Origin: Centropus unirufus | Lineage: Eukaryota > Chordata > Aves > Cuculiformes > Centropidae | Length of the DNA stretch: 64,000 nt | Direction: 5' to 3' | Assembly: GCA_013397695.1 (NCBI GenBank) | Contig: VYZI01000121.1 | Span: 387,815-451,814 of the forward strand | Part shown: positions 40,501 through 52,746 of the stretch, in pieces | Numbering within the stretch: position 1 is the stretch's first letter | Layout: every line of letters begins with the position of its first letter | Notes under the pieces: generated by a model | Told to the model about the DNA's origin: nothing | Databases searched by the model: none | What the model saw: the letters and a program-made list of their open reading frames with translations, nothing else | Program-made: the position numbers and the translations under genes

Positions 40501-43500
40501 GCATCTCCCACTAAGTCTGTAGGTTTTGTACTGGTAAATGTCATTTTATGATGTTCAACCTCATCTACTTCTCTATCTGAGGTGTTAACAGGCCATTAGG
40601 ATGCACATACAGGATGGCTCCGAAGCAGCCTGAAAGCTCACACTGGTTTATGGATATTATTAGAAGGGACTTGCAAAGTTCTTTGTTGCAATGTGTGTAT
40701 CTATACATGTATACACGCATGCAAGAAAGATACAGCCCTGACTTTGTAGGTCAAGCAGTAGAATTTTAATGTATTATAGGCTCTGAGTACATACAATAAT
40801 AATGAAAAAAAGGAAGAAAAGACTGAGGGAAGTGGATGGGAGGGGGTTCATTCTTAGCCATCACTGTCATTCCTGCTGTTTAATGAGACAGTTGAAATGT
40901 ACTTGCTGTTCCTGTACAATAACAAAGAGGTTTTTTTATTCAAAGTCATAGGTCTTTTTATTTTGCATTGAAGAGAAATCTCTATAAGCTCTTGGTACTT
41001 TTAAAATTCAAACTGTACAATTAAGTAACAAAACTATTCCCAGTGTGGTTTCCAACTCTTGCCTCTCAGCTTCAAGCTTTCCGTGCCTCCCTTTCCCCTG
41101 AAAGACTTGCTGGTGATAAAATGAGATGCACAATTTTTGATATTTGCATATTCTTCATTTAGGAAATGGACATTTCATCAGGTTTGATGGCGGAGGAAAA
41201 TTGCCTATGTGGAAATGGTAACTAATTTCAAGGTGACTGATTGTAGCTTTCTGCAAGGTCCGAGGTCATTCCCATCCCTGCTGATGCATTCACCATGAGA
41301 GCAATCCTCCTGTCTTAAGGTAGCGCTGCTGCTTGCGCACCCGGGAGTTCATTTCCATTGTCAGTGAGCTGAGCAGAATGGTTTTTTGGTGTTCAAATCA
41401 AGAAAAATGGTGCCTTGTTTTGTGAAGGACTACTAATATTACAGGGCTGACCGGTTTCTTTAGGACTGACCAAACAGAAGAAGAAAAATAGGAGCCTTTT
41501 CAAATACAGTCAGGTCTGCTGAAGCAATAGTCAAATCATTGTTGGGGAGAAGATGGGAGCGTCGGTTCTGGAAGCTGAGCTTTTTTGTATCGCAGCGAAA
41601 TGAAAATACTGATATTTGGTAGACTCCAATGCATACAACCGAGTAAAGGACATACCTATTTATTTCCCTCGCTGAAGTAATTTTCATGTTTCTATGTATT
41701 GTGTCCAACAACCCAGATTCAATCTGCATCTATTTGTTTCTTGACAGAAGAGGACGAAATAATAGCAAGGCTCTGTTTTCTTTATAGCCAGGAATAGATG
41801 GCTGCAGCTTACCGTCAGTTCAAACTGTCTGGGGGTTTGTGATGTTCCAGATGAATGATGCTGGTGCTGCATGAAAGTAAATAAGTGTCCTGGAGTGAGT
41901 CCCAGGTTATCCTGCCGTTCATTCCTGTAGCAGTGCACTTGCAGAGAACTTCAGGCCACATTATTTTTGTTTATGTTGGGAGTCACCGTGGCAGAGAGAG
42001 GAACTGGGAATTTTTAAAATTGGTGCCAATCTGGTGAATGTCAGAACCAGTTTGGAGAGGCTTAGAGTTCAGAGTTTTGAAGCCTTGATGTCCTCATGTG
42101 GTATTTGTGGGGTGTGTGAGATAAAGCAAGCGGGCACCTCGCTCACAGCTCCAGCTCAGCTGAGAGGAGGGGCCATCTGAACACAAGGTCAGTGTTTCAC
42201 CTCTCAAATGAGACTGCAGTTAGATAGCAGACCCTTTTTTGCCTTACTCTAGTATGTGCCATGGGGTGAATTTGACCTGTGAGTTATCTCTGCCTGAATC
42301 TGATCCCAGAATTAATTAGGGAACTGGAAATGAGACAAAGTGAATATAGCTTTTTGTCTTATCTTTTCTGCATTCTGTTGCATCTTCCATCTTTTCTGAA
42401 CTTTGTGAAGTACAACGGACGCGAGCAGGTCGAAAATGGGAAGAAAATTAGAAGCACTTGGCCCAGTGCCTGCCTTTTACACTGTGTTGATTAGGTTTTA
42501 ATTGGCAATTCTTGTCTGTAATATAAGATAATTGCAAAGATTTCCAGGAACTGTTTGTAGAATAGGAAGAAACAGACACATCTGAGTTCTACTGGAGGAG
42601 TTTAATTAAAGACTTTATAAAGCGCAACAGATGGTGCTTTCTTAGCTAGGAAGACAGGCGTGAGGCCTCTTCGTAGATATTCAGCGATGGTGATTAGAGC
42701 TTCCGCTCCCTGCTGGCTAGAGATGCTCTGACATAATCTTCCATCAGGGTAGTTGGATGATTCAAGAATAATGTACACTTTATGCTCTTGTCCGCATTGT
42801 GTGCTTGGCAGGGTTTCCCCTCCCAACAACAGTTTTGCTTTCACTGACCTCTGCAGTTGTCCTCATCTGCCTCCGGAAAGGCTTGCAAAGAGAGAAGATG
42901 TATCAGCAGCTGTAGAGGTTTTTTTTATAGACACTGCAGTGGCATGGAAGAAGGAAGATTATTGGTTTTGGACAGCAGCGCTCCCCAGTAATTTCATGTG
43001 AGCCAATGACCAACCTTGGACTGGCTCCTGGACTAGAATTATGTCAGTGTGAAACTTGGAAAATAGACCCATTTTTCTCCTCCTGGTTTAAGTAAGCAAA
43101 CTATTTCCAATCCCTTTATCGGTCTCTTATCTTGTGGGGAGTTATAGGGAAAGGGGAGTAAAGAGAGGGTATTACAGCTTAAAGAGAAGAAAGATCTTGT
43201 CTATACAGTCTTCACTGGGGCAGGTACTGGACCTTGTGGTTTTCATTTCTGGAAATAGGAGAAAGTGTTGAAAAAGAAAACTTGTTCCAAAGTTGCATGT
43301 TCTGAAAATGGCTTTGGGATATGATCAACTTCTTCACTATTGCAGTAGAAGTATGATTTTTGTTCACTCACCACCACTGCTATAACTTTGATGAAGTTAA
43401 GCCTTGTGAATCTATCTAGGAAAAAAGAAAATTAGCTTGTGGATATAAGGGATTGCAAGGGAGAATCCTGGTTTAGGAGGAGTTCATCTGATTCTTCAGA

Positions 43501-43930
43501 TTTCAGGAAGAACCTAAAATTTCAGAAGAAATAGTCGGCAGACAGGGAAGATTTCACTTCAGTGTTAAAGAGAAGCAAGAAATTTGTGGTTCTGCAGGGT
43601 CTTTTTCATGGGGTCGTCTTGCTGGGTAGCCAGACAGATCTGCACGATGATGACGTGTATACTTTCAAGATCCTTGCTTAGCCAGGGTTAAGAAGGTGTA
43701 CGTTTTTTCATGTTTAAATAAGTTTTCTCACCTTTTACCATCAGTAATGCTTCAGGGAGGTTTCCATGGGATTGACTCTTTGGCCATCTTTTCTTTCTGC
43801 AGCTCGGTGTGCATTTCACTTCAGGCTGTATTGGAAAATGATTCTCTAGAAGGGATTCGGTTACACTGAGCTTCAACAAAGGCAACACCAGAGGCTCAAG
43901 AAACATTTTAAACATAAGCTCTAAGCCCCC

Positions 43931-43988
43931 ATGGCTGATGCTTTGAGTTGGATGATTGTGTTCTGTAGCCTGAGGATCTTCGTGAGAG
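43931..43988 (+). CDS. repeat gene exon 1: start codon and signal-like segment (residues 1-19)
   Basis: The ATG lies in 'cccccatggc', which has G at +4. An in-frame TAA at 43,922-43,924, three codons upstream, means translation cannot begin further 5' in a continuous exon. The 19 codons give MADALSWMIVFCSLRIFVR, with a hydrophobic run W-M-I-V-F-C and a second I-F-V after an arginine. The donor is AGAG|GTGAGT and the phase at the end is 1, which fits exon 2 exactly. The hydrophobic core is short and broken by Arg15, so the signal peptide is plausible rather than clear. A different upstream first exon cannot be excluded. Confidence 0.6.
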
Positions 43989-45426
43989 GTGAGTGGGTCA
44001 CAGTCTCATGCAGAGAGACTCCTTTTTAGGTTTGTGTTTTAAATTGCTGCTGATGTTGTTACATTCTGAAAGCTGTAAGGCATTAGAGACGGCACTTGCT
44101 TAGAACATTCTGGTCATAGACTGATGAGCATGACTGCTGCTCTTTCAAAAACACCATGTTTTTTTTATGGGAGATGAAGGCTAGAGAAAGTAGGAGTTGT
44201 GTTCACCTGGAGTTTTTCATTCACCAAAGAGAGAAAAACATGGAATGTGTAAGTTTTTTTGGGTAACAACAATAAGGATATCGAAGTGATTGAGTATAGA
44301 ACCTGCAAAGAAAACTCCAAAGCCTGGAAGTCCCCTCCCCACCCTGTGCATTCATGTTTTGTTGCTTGGGCACAGGCATACAAAGAAGCCCTTGGTGAGG
44401 GACTTCATTTGGAATTCTTGCAGTTACTGTAGCGAAGCTCGCTTTTCAAAACACAGGAATTCATTAGAACATTCTAGAATCCAAATCTGATAGGCTGCAA
44501 AATGAAAGGAGGAAACATAAAAAGGAAATAGTAACTCAGTGTTTGTTCCTTTCTTTGAGTTCATCTTTTAGGCATTTTGCTCTTTGTTGAGTGTTTATCA
44601 CCTTCTCTTATAGAACGTGGTATCAAGAGGGATGGGTGAAAGTGCCTCTACTGAAGTAGAGAAAGATGAAGTCTCTTGATTGAGATTATACAGCAGTACA
44701 GTACCGTCTTCATCCCTTGGCTCTTTCTATTTGTACTCTCTCGGAAATTTAGGGTTTCACCTTTCTGGCCAATACAATATGACCTTTTCAAAACATGGTA
44801 AAGACATGGAAAAGGTGCTCTGCTATGTACAGAGGGTAGTTGGTTTAGTTTGATTAAACATCTGAAATTGGGATGCTTATCTAAAGCCTCTGGGGATATC
44901 TCCCCGAATTTTGTGCTCATAATATTTACCTAGAAATCCTAAGGGAACGGGTTTTAATTCTGCAAGAGAAACCTCTTCCTAATTTTAGCCACCAAAACTT
45001 AAAAGTGGATAAGTGATGGAGAAATAGCACTGATGGATGGAAACCCAGGGAGTTTATTTCCAACCTTGATTCACTCCGTGTGGCTTTGAGAAGTCTGCTC
45101 GTTCATGTAGATGTAGCAATAATAATGATAAAAAGGAGCATGTTTGTGGAACATGAGATGATCATTTCAGCTTCCTTCTTAATACAGGCTTAGAACATTT
45201 CCCATTTCTCGTTTAGTCACTGCACTGCTGGGATACTGTATCCTATTCATAAACACCGCTCCTCTATGAATGCAAAGCATTGGTCTTAATAGTAAAAATG
45301 ATTGTATGATCAACATTAGTCAGTGATAAAACTCTGCAAATGTTAATACTATAACTGCTAGTTTAACTTAGGGTCTTGAAAGTTTGTTCATCGTAACCTA
45401 AATGTATTTCTTTTACTTTCTTTTAG
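43989..45426 (+). other. intron 1 (1,438 bases)
   Basis: Phase 1 intron between the signal-like exon and the first cysteine-rich exon. No repeat or further exon is visible in it. A sequence 'gaacattctagaa' at 44,467-44,479 matches the heat-shock-element pattern. Confidence 0.6.
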
Positions 45427-45544
45427 GGACCTCTTCCCTCCCACCAGATTGCAACACCGACTGCCAGACCCTCTGTCGCATTGACTGTAGGCAGGGATAT
45501 TACTACACAGATGGGAACTGCTTGGAATGTCCAACAGGTTTCTA
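45427..45544 (+). CDS. repeat gene exon 2 (residues 20-58): N-terminal Cys-rich segment
   Basis: The acceptor is a pyrimidine tract ending 'ttttag' and the donor is TA|GTAAGT. The frame enters in phase 1 and leaves in phase 2. The segment begins with a cysteine-dense head of the form D-C-N-T-D-C-Q-T-L-C-R-I-D-C, unlike the later modules. It then opens the first repeat core, L-E-C-P-T-G-F, whose tyrosine codon is split with exon 3. The dense head may be a separate capping motif. Confidence 0.88.
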
Positions 45545-46680
45545 GTAAGTCTCCTTCCATCCCCACCACTTGGCACTTATACTCCTGCAATAAGAACAAT
45601 AAATGTTTGGGACATCATTTTTACACTGAGAATATTCTGGGAGCTATCTCGGAACTGGAGGTGGGGCACAAGCATTATACCTGTCCCTTATGGATTGATA
45701 ATCAGCTGACCAGGAAAACCACTGTCTTTGACTTAAAATGCCCTCCAGGGCTTTCTGTGGTAATTTGCACTGTCAGATTCCCTTAAAGTCAATGGGAATG
45801 CTTTTTGTTTAGCAAAATGGTCTCAGGCAAATCTGGGATAGTCCCTGTGTTTGTGGGGAATGTACAAAATCAGATTCCTTTTGAGATTGGTTAGGGCAGA
45901 TTTTGTTTATTTTGTACAGTGTGTATTTAGGAGAGGTAGGAATATTATTTGTATGTGGAGCAGTAGAAAATCTAGGCTGGTTTTCAGCTCAAAAGCAAGA
46001 TGCCTTTGGTCCCCAGTGCAGGGAATGTTCCCCTGGATAATTCATTCTGTCTCCTGGCTACCTACTGATGTACTGGTCAGAAAATGGGACACAGAGCGAT
46101 AACCAGAGAACAAAGAAGTCTAGGTACAAAGAACAGGGAATTTCAGGGGTGAGTTGCTTTCCAGAGGTTCTGAATCCAGCTGAACCTGAGGCTGTGTTGC
46201 AAGAGCCCTCTGGGAGCCATTTTCAGTTGGAAAGCTATCCCAAAGCCTGGTCTATCACCACCAGCATGCCCTGTCTTCCTCAGAAGGATATTTTTTTACT
46301 TCTTTCTCTGCTCACTTTAAATGAAAGTAGAAATGGTCATTGCAGAGTTTTCAGACACAATCTTAAACCAGATTATAAAAGGCAGCTTTTATACAAACTG
46401 TCCTGGACCCTAATTTTGGGTTGCCACATGCCCTGGAGCAAATTCTGTTCTTCCACGTGCAATGTAAGCGATGCATCTTGAGCTTCTTAGATATGTGTTA
46501 AAACCCTCTGAGGTTCTGGGGGGTCTGATTCCAATCTGTGCTTTTGTGGCTAAAAAAAGGCTAAAGCAGTTGTTGAGGGGATGCTCCTATATCTACACAG
46601 CCCCCATACTTGCTGGTAGGGGATGGAATCCTGAAGAACTGGAGGAATTTAATTGTATAACTTCATTGTTTTTAATCCAG
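45545..46680 (+). other. intron 2 (1,136 bases)
   Basis: Phase 2 intron. Open frames inside it (up to 137 codons) have no cysteine-module pattern. No repeat is recognised. Confidence 0.8.
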
Positions 46681-46768
46681 TTGCCCTGGAGGTCAAGCAG
46701 CTCCAAGGAAATGCCCACTGGGAACAGCCAATGAACTCACTGCTCAAGCAGATATCCTAGCCTGCCAG
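46681..46768 (+). CDS. repeat gene exon 3 (residues 59-88)
   Basis: The acceptor is 'tttttaatccag' and the donor is CAG|GTAAGC. The exon enters in phase 2 and leaves in phase 0. It completes the first core as Y-C-P-G-G and continues with a 'K-C-P-L-G-T-A' linker, ending at a conserved cysteine (L-A-C-Q). It is one of the shortest internal exons at 88 bases. Confidence 0.9.
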
Positions 46769-47167
46769 GTAAGCTATAAGACGGGGGAAGAGGGCAAACA
46801 GGTGAAGTAGGACCTTTTGCCTCTACTCCCGCGTATTTTGAATGAGGCTTCTTTCCAGATTTTGCAGTCTGGTTTGAATTTTTTTCAGGCAATTCCTCTA
46901 CTGCACTTGGCTCTGATTTGGCTCAGAGAAAGTAAGTTGTCCCTCCAGGTAGAGGGCAAGCAGCACTCCTTCCATGCATTGTTTACACCATTGACAGGAA
47001 AAGCAGATGCTGGGAGCTCTCAAGAGTCTGTAGGCCAGATTTTGAAAACAATCCAAGTTCTTTTCTTTCTGGCACTTGAGCTGAAGGTGTCTGAAACGGC
47101 TGGTTTGCATTATTCATGCAAGGAAGAGGTTGCTGTGGATCTGATGCTCTCTGTGGTCTCGCTGCAG
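46769..47167 (+). other. intron 3 (399 bases)
   Basis: Phase 0 intron. It is open in the frame of exon 4 for 117 codons but lacks the cysteine pattern, so the long open frame is accidental. Confidence 0.85.
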
Positions 47168-47356
47168 GTTTGTCCTGATGGCTATCTCAGCCTCGAGAGC
47201 AGAGCTGGGTGTCGTGCCTGCCCAGATGGCTACTCATGTGATGCACTTAGTGGTGTGCAGAGGAGCTGTGGTCCTGGTCAGTATTCGCCAGAGGGAGAGT
47301 TGGAGTGTCGGGAATGTCCAGAGGGATACATCTGCCCAGATGGACAGAGCAGAGAG
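47168..47356 (+). CDS. repeat gene exon 4 (residues 89-151)
   Basis: A 63-codon phase 0-0 exon with acceptor 'ctcgctgcag' and donor GAG|GTACAG. It contains two complete cores, R-A-C-P-D-G-Y-S-C and R-E-C-P-E-G-Y-I-C, joined by a 'S-C-G-P-G-Q-Y-S' linker. The open frame extends on both sides of the exon (46,817-47,560), but the cysteine pattern starts and stops at these splice sites. Confidence 0.93.
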
Positions 47357-47847
47357 GTACAGAATGAGTACATTCTTTTCCAAGAGCAAATTTTCATTCT
47401 TATGCACAGGCAGGGCCTGAATGCAAATGTATTGTCAGGAGAATACAGGCTTTCCTGCTTTAGTGGTAGATTATGGACCTTTCTTCATCAAAAAAGAGCA
47501 CATTCAAAACACTTCAGTGGTAGAGTAGATCTAAGGCCTTCCACAAGTGGCCTGTACTAAGAGAAATATTTTTCATCTAAATTCTGAGAATGTTAGTGCT
47601 CAGGTTATCTTCTATCACTAAAACCCTCAGCTGAGGGCTCAAGGAAGCTTGAAGTGCTAGTTTTGCTCCTAGAGAATGTCCCTGCTGAACAGAGCTGAAG
47701 CAGTGCCTGGAAGGGAGGACAGGGTAGAGAAGGAAGAAGCACAAGACAGAATGCAGCATGGTCTTTTTGCTGACTCAGGTGTCCCTGGGGCACAGCTCTG
47801 GGCCATTAGACCTTCTGGTGGTCTGAATTTGTGTTTCTTCTCCTCAG
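47357..47847 (+). other. intron 4 (491 bases)
   Basis: Phase 0 intron with a clear pyrimidine tract before exon 5. Nothing else is recognised in it. Confidence 0.85.
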
Positions 47848-47956
47848 CGCTGTTTGGCCGGTCAGCAGCCAGACCCAAGCCACACTCATTGTGTAACCTG
47901 CGCTCCTGGTTCTTCTTCGGCTGAAGACCCTCTGCCATGCCAACCCTGCCCAGCAG
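47848..47956 (+). CDS. repeat gene exon 5 (residues 152-187)
   Basis: The acceptor is 'tttcttctcctcag' and the donor is CAG|GTGGGT. It enters in phase 0 and leaves in phase 1. It carries R-C-L-A-G-Q and C-V-T-C-A-P-G-S-S, then begins a core, Q-P-C-P-A, that is completed as G-N-F-C in exon 6. The splice site therefore lies inside the glycine of the core. Confidence 0.9.
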
Positions 47957-50118
47957 GTGGGTTTGTGGGTATCTTCTGCAGCCATTAAAACATACAATGG
48001 GAGGAGATGGCACTTTGGTAAAACTTAGCTGGCGGTAATGAAACAGAGACAGGATTCTTGTATCACAGTAAAACTGGAGGTTAAAAAATAATTCCTGAGG
48101 TAAGGCAGATGCCGTTGTGTTCAGCGGAGTTCATGGAAAGCAGAGAATGAAAGTGAGAGAACAAGGAGAATCACAGCTGGTTTTGGTGGTCACCATGGAC
48201 TCTGGATTTGTGAGGGAGGCCCAGCTATGTTTGAACATACAGGTGTTGCGGAGCAGTGAGGAAGCTTTTGCTTTCTCTTTCCTCACAGAAAGCCACTCTC
48301 TCCTTCTGTGATATTAACTGGTCGTTTGTAAAATTGATTTACACACAGTTACAGCTTTTTCCATTTCACGGCCTTGATTCACAAATGCCTTTGATAATGG
48401 GTGCTGTACTTCCAGGTGACAATTGTAGGTGTAAGGAATCAAATAAGGGCACACTTACCTGATTTCTCTTTCTGCTAAGTACTCCAAGATAAATTCATGT
48501 TTAGGAAATTGTGGTGTGTGGTCATTGGGGGTGTCAGAAATTCCTCACTGAGATGTTAATGCAGAATCGGACAGCAGGGGAATAGATTGTGAGGGACTAC
48601 GTTTTTGTTATAAAAGTATTGTCTCTTGAAATTATGACAGGCATAGAATGTCATTTCACATGATTAATAAGCCAAAAGCATCCATCAAAGGAAATGATGC
48701 AGTGACTTGAGAAGCCACCTTAAGTTACGTTCTGGGAATGTTTGCTCTTTGGGAGCAATCCTGATTCAAAATCCCAAAGCTGGAAGCCTGCCACTCTTCA
48801 GTGAGAGAGCAGGTTAAGCTGTTGGAGTACTGAATGGCCTCTTGGTGTACTTTCCCTATAAAGAAAGAGAGTTTTCTGCAGCATTAAAATCCTGGCGTGT
48901 CCTTTATATCTCCCAGAGGGCTTTGTAAAAGGATGCGTAGTGTCATTACAGGGATGCAGCGTACAATCTGCAGGCCAACCAAGCTTTTCTCTCTCCTGTA
49001 AGCCCTGTGTACTGCATGCGAAGTTGAACTATTTAACAAACAGCTCCCGGTGCCTCCTGCAGAGTCGCTGAACTCAGTAACTTGATTCTTACATCCATAA
49101 TTAGTATCTCTCTTATTAAATAATGAAGAGTTCCTGCACTCTAGGTACCTTCTGTATTGTCTGGTAGAAGGAGTAACCAGGCAGCTAGAGATATCATGCT
49201 GGACTAAGATCTCAGAAGTAAAGGTCCAGTTATAATACACAGGGGAGACAACAGAATGCAGGTTTTCTCTTATTTCCAGTGCCTGGAGTTAGACACGAAT
49301 AGCAAAAAATTCAGCTTTTGCAAGGTCAGCCTGGGAAGTGATGGGGGTTTTATGGATGTGGATCACATTAAAATTAATATTTACTGAATGCTCTAGAGGG
49401 CCAGGGAACTAATTGTGGCCCCATATATATAAAAAAAAAATAACAACAGAGAGCTCTGTCCTCTTTGGTCTTATGGAAGTGTTTATAACTTGTCCTTATC
49501 AAATGTTTGAACCAGTGAACAGACAGACATGTTGGAGCATGGATTTTAAAGTGGCAGATTTGTTACTGTATTGCTATTGTTCATAGTGCCAGATCAGCCC
49601 AAGGCTGCAGTTGGATTTGCTGTCCAGTGCATCACCCACAAAACCTGGGAAGCGCGGGAAAGTCTCTGTGTAGGTGATCAACAAATATATGCAGAGTATC
49701 CCGTGTTGTGATCTTCAGTGCTTCAATGTTAAAATTAGTCCCTCGTGTGTTCTTGAATATGAGTAAGTCATCCAGTCCAATTGCAAAGCCCTTGGATGAT
49801 GAGGGGTTTGAATACCAGCCCAAGCAGGAGATGCTTGAGGATTCCCAGCATTCCTTTTCACGGTTTGACTGGCTTTAATTATATATAATCTGTGTACTTA
49901 GTATTGCATGCGTGTGAATGAAGAGTCATTGCTCTGCTGAATCACAGCAATATATTTGAAAATAGCAGTGACACTTTCATGCCACAGTTAAATCCTTTTT
50001 CTCCCCGCACTCCAAGAAAATCCATCTGGAGTTTAGTGAAGCCTTTGATTATCAAGTTCAACAAAATCTTACTTGGTATGAGTAATGATTTTAATCTGAA
50101 GAAGGAAGAAAGAGATGA

Positions 50119-50182
50119 GATTTTGGGAAGAAATGTGAGGGTGGTGAGGCCCTGTCCCAGATGTCCAGAGAAGTTGTGGGTA
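50119..50182 (+). repeat. CR1 LINE fragment, sense half of an inverted pair
   Basis: The string 'attttgggaagaaatgtgag' leads into 'ggtggtgaggccctgtccc' and 'agatgtccagagaagttgtg'. This matches the sense strand of the CR1 3' region. It stops abruptly near 50,182, where the sequence switches to the opposite CR1 strand. Confidence 0.7.
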
Positions 50183-50300
50183 CTCTTCCACTAGATTAGG
50201 TTGTCCAAAGCCCCATCCAGCCTGGCCTTGGACACTTCCAGGGATGGGGCAGCCACAGCTACTCTGGGCAAACTGTGCCAGTGCCTCTCTATCACCCAAT
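50183..50300 (-). repeat. CR1 LINE fragment, antisense half of an inverted pair
   Basis: The strings 'ccactagattaggttgtcc', 'aaagccccatccagcctgg', 'cttggacacttccagggatg' and 'ctctgggcaaactgtgcca' are the reverse complement of CR1. It abuts the sense fragment ending at about 50,182, giving a head-to-head arrangement. Confidence 0.85.
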
Positions 50301-50661
50301 ACCCATTTTATTTTAGGACACTGTTAGCAACTTGGCTTTGCCTTGACCTTGTGCTATGAGTCCTGTTTAAATGGTCAATGTCTTAGCTCAGTTGAGTACC
50401 TCTCTGACACAGCTGGTTCTCTGCTGGGTTTGCGTTGGAGCTGGTTTGTGTGCTGTCAGATGAGAGCACATTCGTGCACCCTTTCACGGGGCGGCGTTCA
50501 TACATTCGCATGTGATTAAGCCAGCAAATATTCCTGCTTTCCCACTTGTCCCCGCAATGCTCACACACACCAGCGTGCAAGAGACCTGACAGCTCTCAAC
50601 TCAGAGTCACAATTGTCCAGAACGTCATTTCTGAACTACTTATTTCTCTTCTTTTCTTTAG

Positions 50662-50766
50662 GTAACTTCTGTTCCCATGGCCTCGCGGTCCCTCCTTGCC
50701 CAGAAGGGAGTTTTAAGCCCCAGGAGAGAGTTTCCACACCCATCAGCAGCTCCTCATTCTTGCCAG
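50662..50766 (+). CDS. repeat gene exon 6 (residues 188-222)
   Basis: The acceptor is 'cttcttttctttag' and the donor is CCAG|GTATGT, a phase 1-1 exon. It completes the core as G-N-F-C-S-H-G and continues with P-P-C-P-E-G-S-F. It then runs through a serine-rich cysteine-free stretch (T-P-I-S-S-S-S-F-L-P), where other modules have 'G-L-S-S-x-x-E-C'. The missing cysteine makes this a slightly atypical module, but the phases and donor are good. Confidence 0.85.
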
Positions 50767-51641
50767 GTATGTACCATGAAAGATCTTCATTTTGGAGTCA
50801 TAATTCTCACTGTAAATCACAGTGCGAAGTACGTTCTTATGAAGGAGTCGGCTGATACAGTCCTTATTTCCTAAGCTCTGGCTCAGGCACTTCTAGAGCT
50901 GGATGAAAGGAACACCCATAGAATCTCCTGAGTCACCAGATTCATGGTGAAGTATTCAGGAGTTACAAAGCTGTCGCATCCAGAGGTATCTATCTTATTT
51001 CCTTAGATCCTGCCTTTATAGATACAGACCCTGGTATTTAGACATCGGCCCTGGGCAAAGATTTCAAAGCAGTCGCGTTGGAGGGAAAAGGTGGTTATTG
51101 GAGAGAAACCCAAGGAGCAATCTGAAATGAGGTGCTGAAGTCATCCAATGTATCAGCTGTAAAGTTAAAGCCAACAATTGACCTGTTGTTAAAGCTTATT
51201 TGATCGAGTCAGCTTTGCATGTGGAACACTGACTCTAGCACTGTTAGTCAACTTTGAGGAGTCGTGTTATGCTGTAACACGGAGTCATTGCCTAACTCTT
51301 TTATGAGTGGCATAGAGTGACATAATTAATGAAAGTTGACCGTACACTTTCTCTCAGGAAAGGGGTTCTTTATTTGTATGTGTTTGAATCCATCACAGTA
51401 GTCCATGGCTCGTTCTTGCAGCTAGGGAAAATTAGGTTACAGATTAGGCAAAACTTTTTTTACTATAACAGTAAAAAGCACTGGAATTTATGCCTTCAGA
51501 AGCTGTAGGAGCCTGGCCCTGTGGGGTTTTTTTTGAAGGGCCAAGCAGATGAAGGAACATTTAATGTTTTAAAATGCATGCAAAGAGGTAGGCACAAGGC
51601 TTCCACAGGTTTCCAGCTCTCTTTTTCATAATGTTTCCTTA

Positions 51642-51750
51642 CAGAATCATGGAATGGTTTGGGTTGGAAGGGACCTTAAAGGTCATACAGTCCCAGCCCC
51701 ACCTGGCACAGGCAGGGACAGCTCCCACGGGATTAGGTTGCTCAAACACC
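51642..51750 (-). repeat. CR1 LINE fragment, antisense
   Basis: The strings 'cagaatcatggaatggtttg', 'ggttggaagggaccttaaag', 'cacaggcagggacagctccc' and 'gattaggttgctcaaacacc' are the reverse complement of the CR1 3' end, about 110 bases long. The match stops after 'ctcaaacacctca'. Confidence 0.88.
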
Positions 51751-52746
51751 TCATTTTCTATTTCTTTTCTGGCAGTGACTCAGCTGCTAAAGTGTCTTGA
51801 CCATTGAATGATTTTTTTACTCACCAGCTCAGTCTGGGAAATTGCTGCTTTCCGCCCACTTCTGGAATTAAAACCAGAAATGCATTTACATTATGCAGCA
51901 AGAAACAAACCTCACATCTCATCTAGACAGCAAAATTCAAGAGACGGGGCCAGTGGCACCTGAACAAACACTGTAGAGGCTGCAAAGTAAATTAGAGTTT
52001 AAAAACTCCTTTGATTTAATAATGTAAGCTGTTATGCTGTGCCTGTACTAGTTTATATAATGATATTGTCATCTCTCCTAAAGAACGCTTGGCAAAGGTA
52101 GGACAATGCCTACTGCAAAACAGGGAGGAGAGGGAGGAGGCACATAAATAAACTCTGTCGAGCCTTAGAATATTTCAAGTATGCTACCATGATGTGGATA
52201 ATGGCTCACAGTTTGTGTCCACCACCTGCACAACCACGTGGTAAGGGTGACAGGCTTAGTCCTCAAGTGAAACCACATTTGTTTGCATCACATTTATTTT
52301 ATTTATTTTATTTGCATCACAGCAAGTATGTGGGCTAGCCTGGTCCTGCAGAATAGATAATACACCGTAAATCCATGGCCTGACTGTTTTCATATAAAGT
52401 AGCAAGGCAGCCACACTATTGAGCTTGTCCTGAACTCCAAAGGGAAGCATCATCTCCAGAAATTCAGGCAAGAAATGGAAATTTGATGTTCCTATAGCCA
52501 AATGGTGTGCATTTTGGTTATACAAAACAGCAGTCCCACAGGATTTGCTGGGGAAGCAGATCCTCATCCTGAAGCTTTTGTCAGCTTAAGGTAATTTTTA
52601 AAGGGACGCAGCTCCCCGTGGTTGCAGCCCCTGTTGGGTGTGTTGATTCACTTGCTCTGCTCAGCTCTGTGGGCTTTGATAGCCTTAAGAAATTAAATCT
52701 TGTTCTACTGAAGTTTCGGAACTTTGTGTTTATCTCTGCCATGCAA

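Larger units (their letters stand above)
32931..43930. other. non-coding, no gene seen; upstream flank of the repeat gene
   Basis: No gene is supported in these 11 kb. They hold long T-tracts (35,101-35,120 and 36,719-36,735), an assembly gap, a hairpin beside the gap, and an alternating purine-pyrimidine stretch near 40,690-40,717. The right end should contain the promoter and 5' UTR of the repeat gene. I find no convincing TATA box or CpG island; AT-rich 'cattttaaacataag' lies just upstream of the start codon but is not a confident promoter call. Confidence 0.5.
47957..50661 (+). other. intron 5 (2,705 bases)
   Basis: Phase 1 intron. It holds a composite head-to-head CR1 fragment at 50,119-50,300. 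Otherwise I see no gene or repeat. Confidence 0.8.

Noticed and set aside
46817..47560. Open frame of 247 codons containing exon 4
   Set aside because: Only the middle part (47,168-47,356) has the cysteine-module pattern, and it is bounded by good splice sites. The rest is intron that happens to be open.
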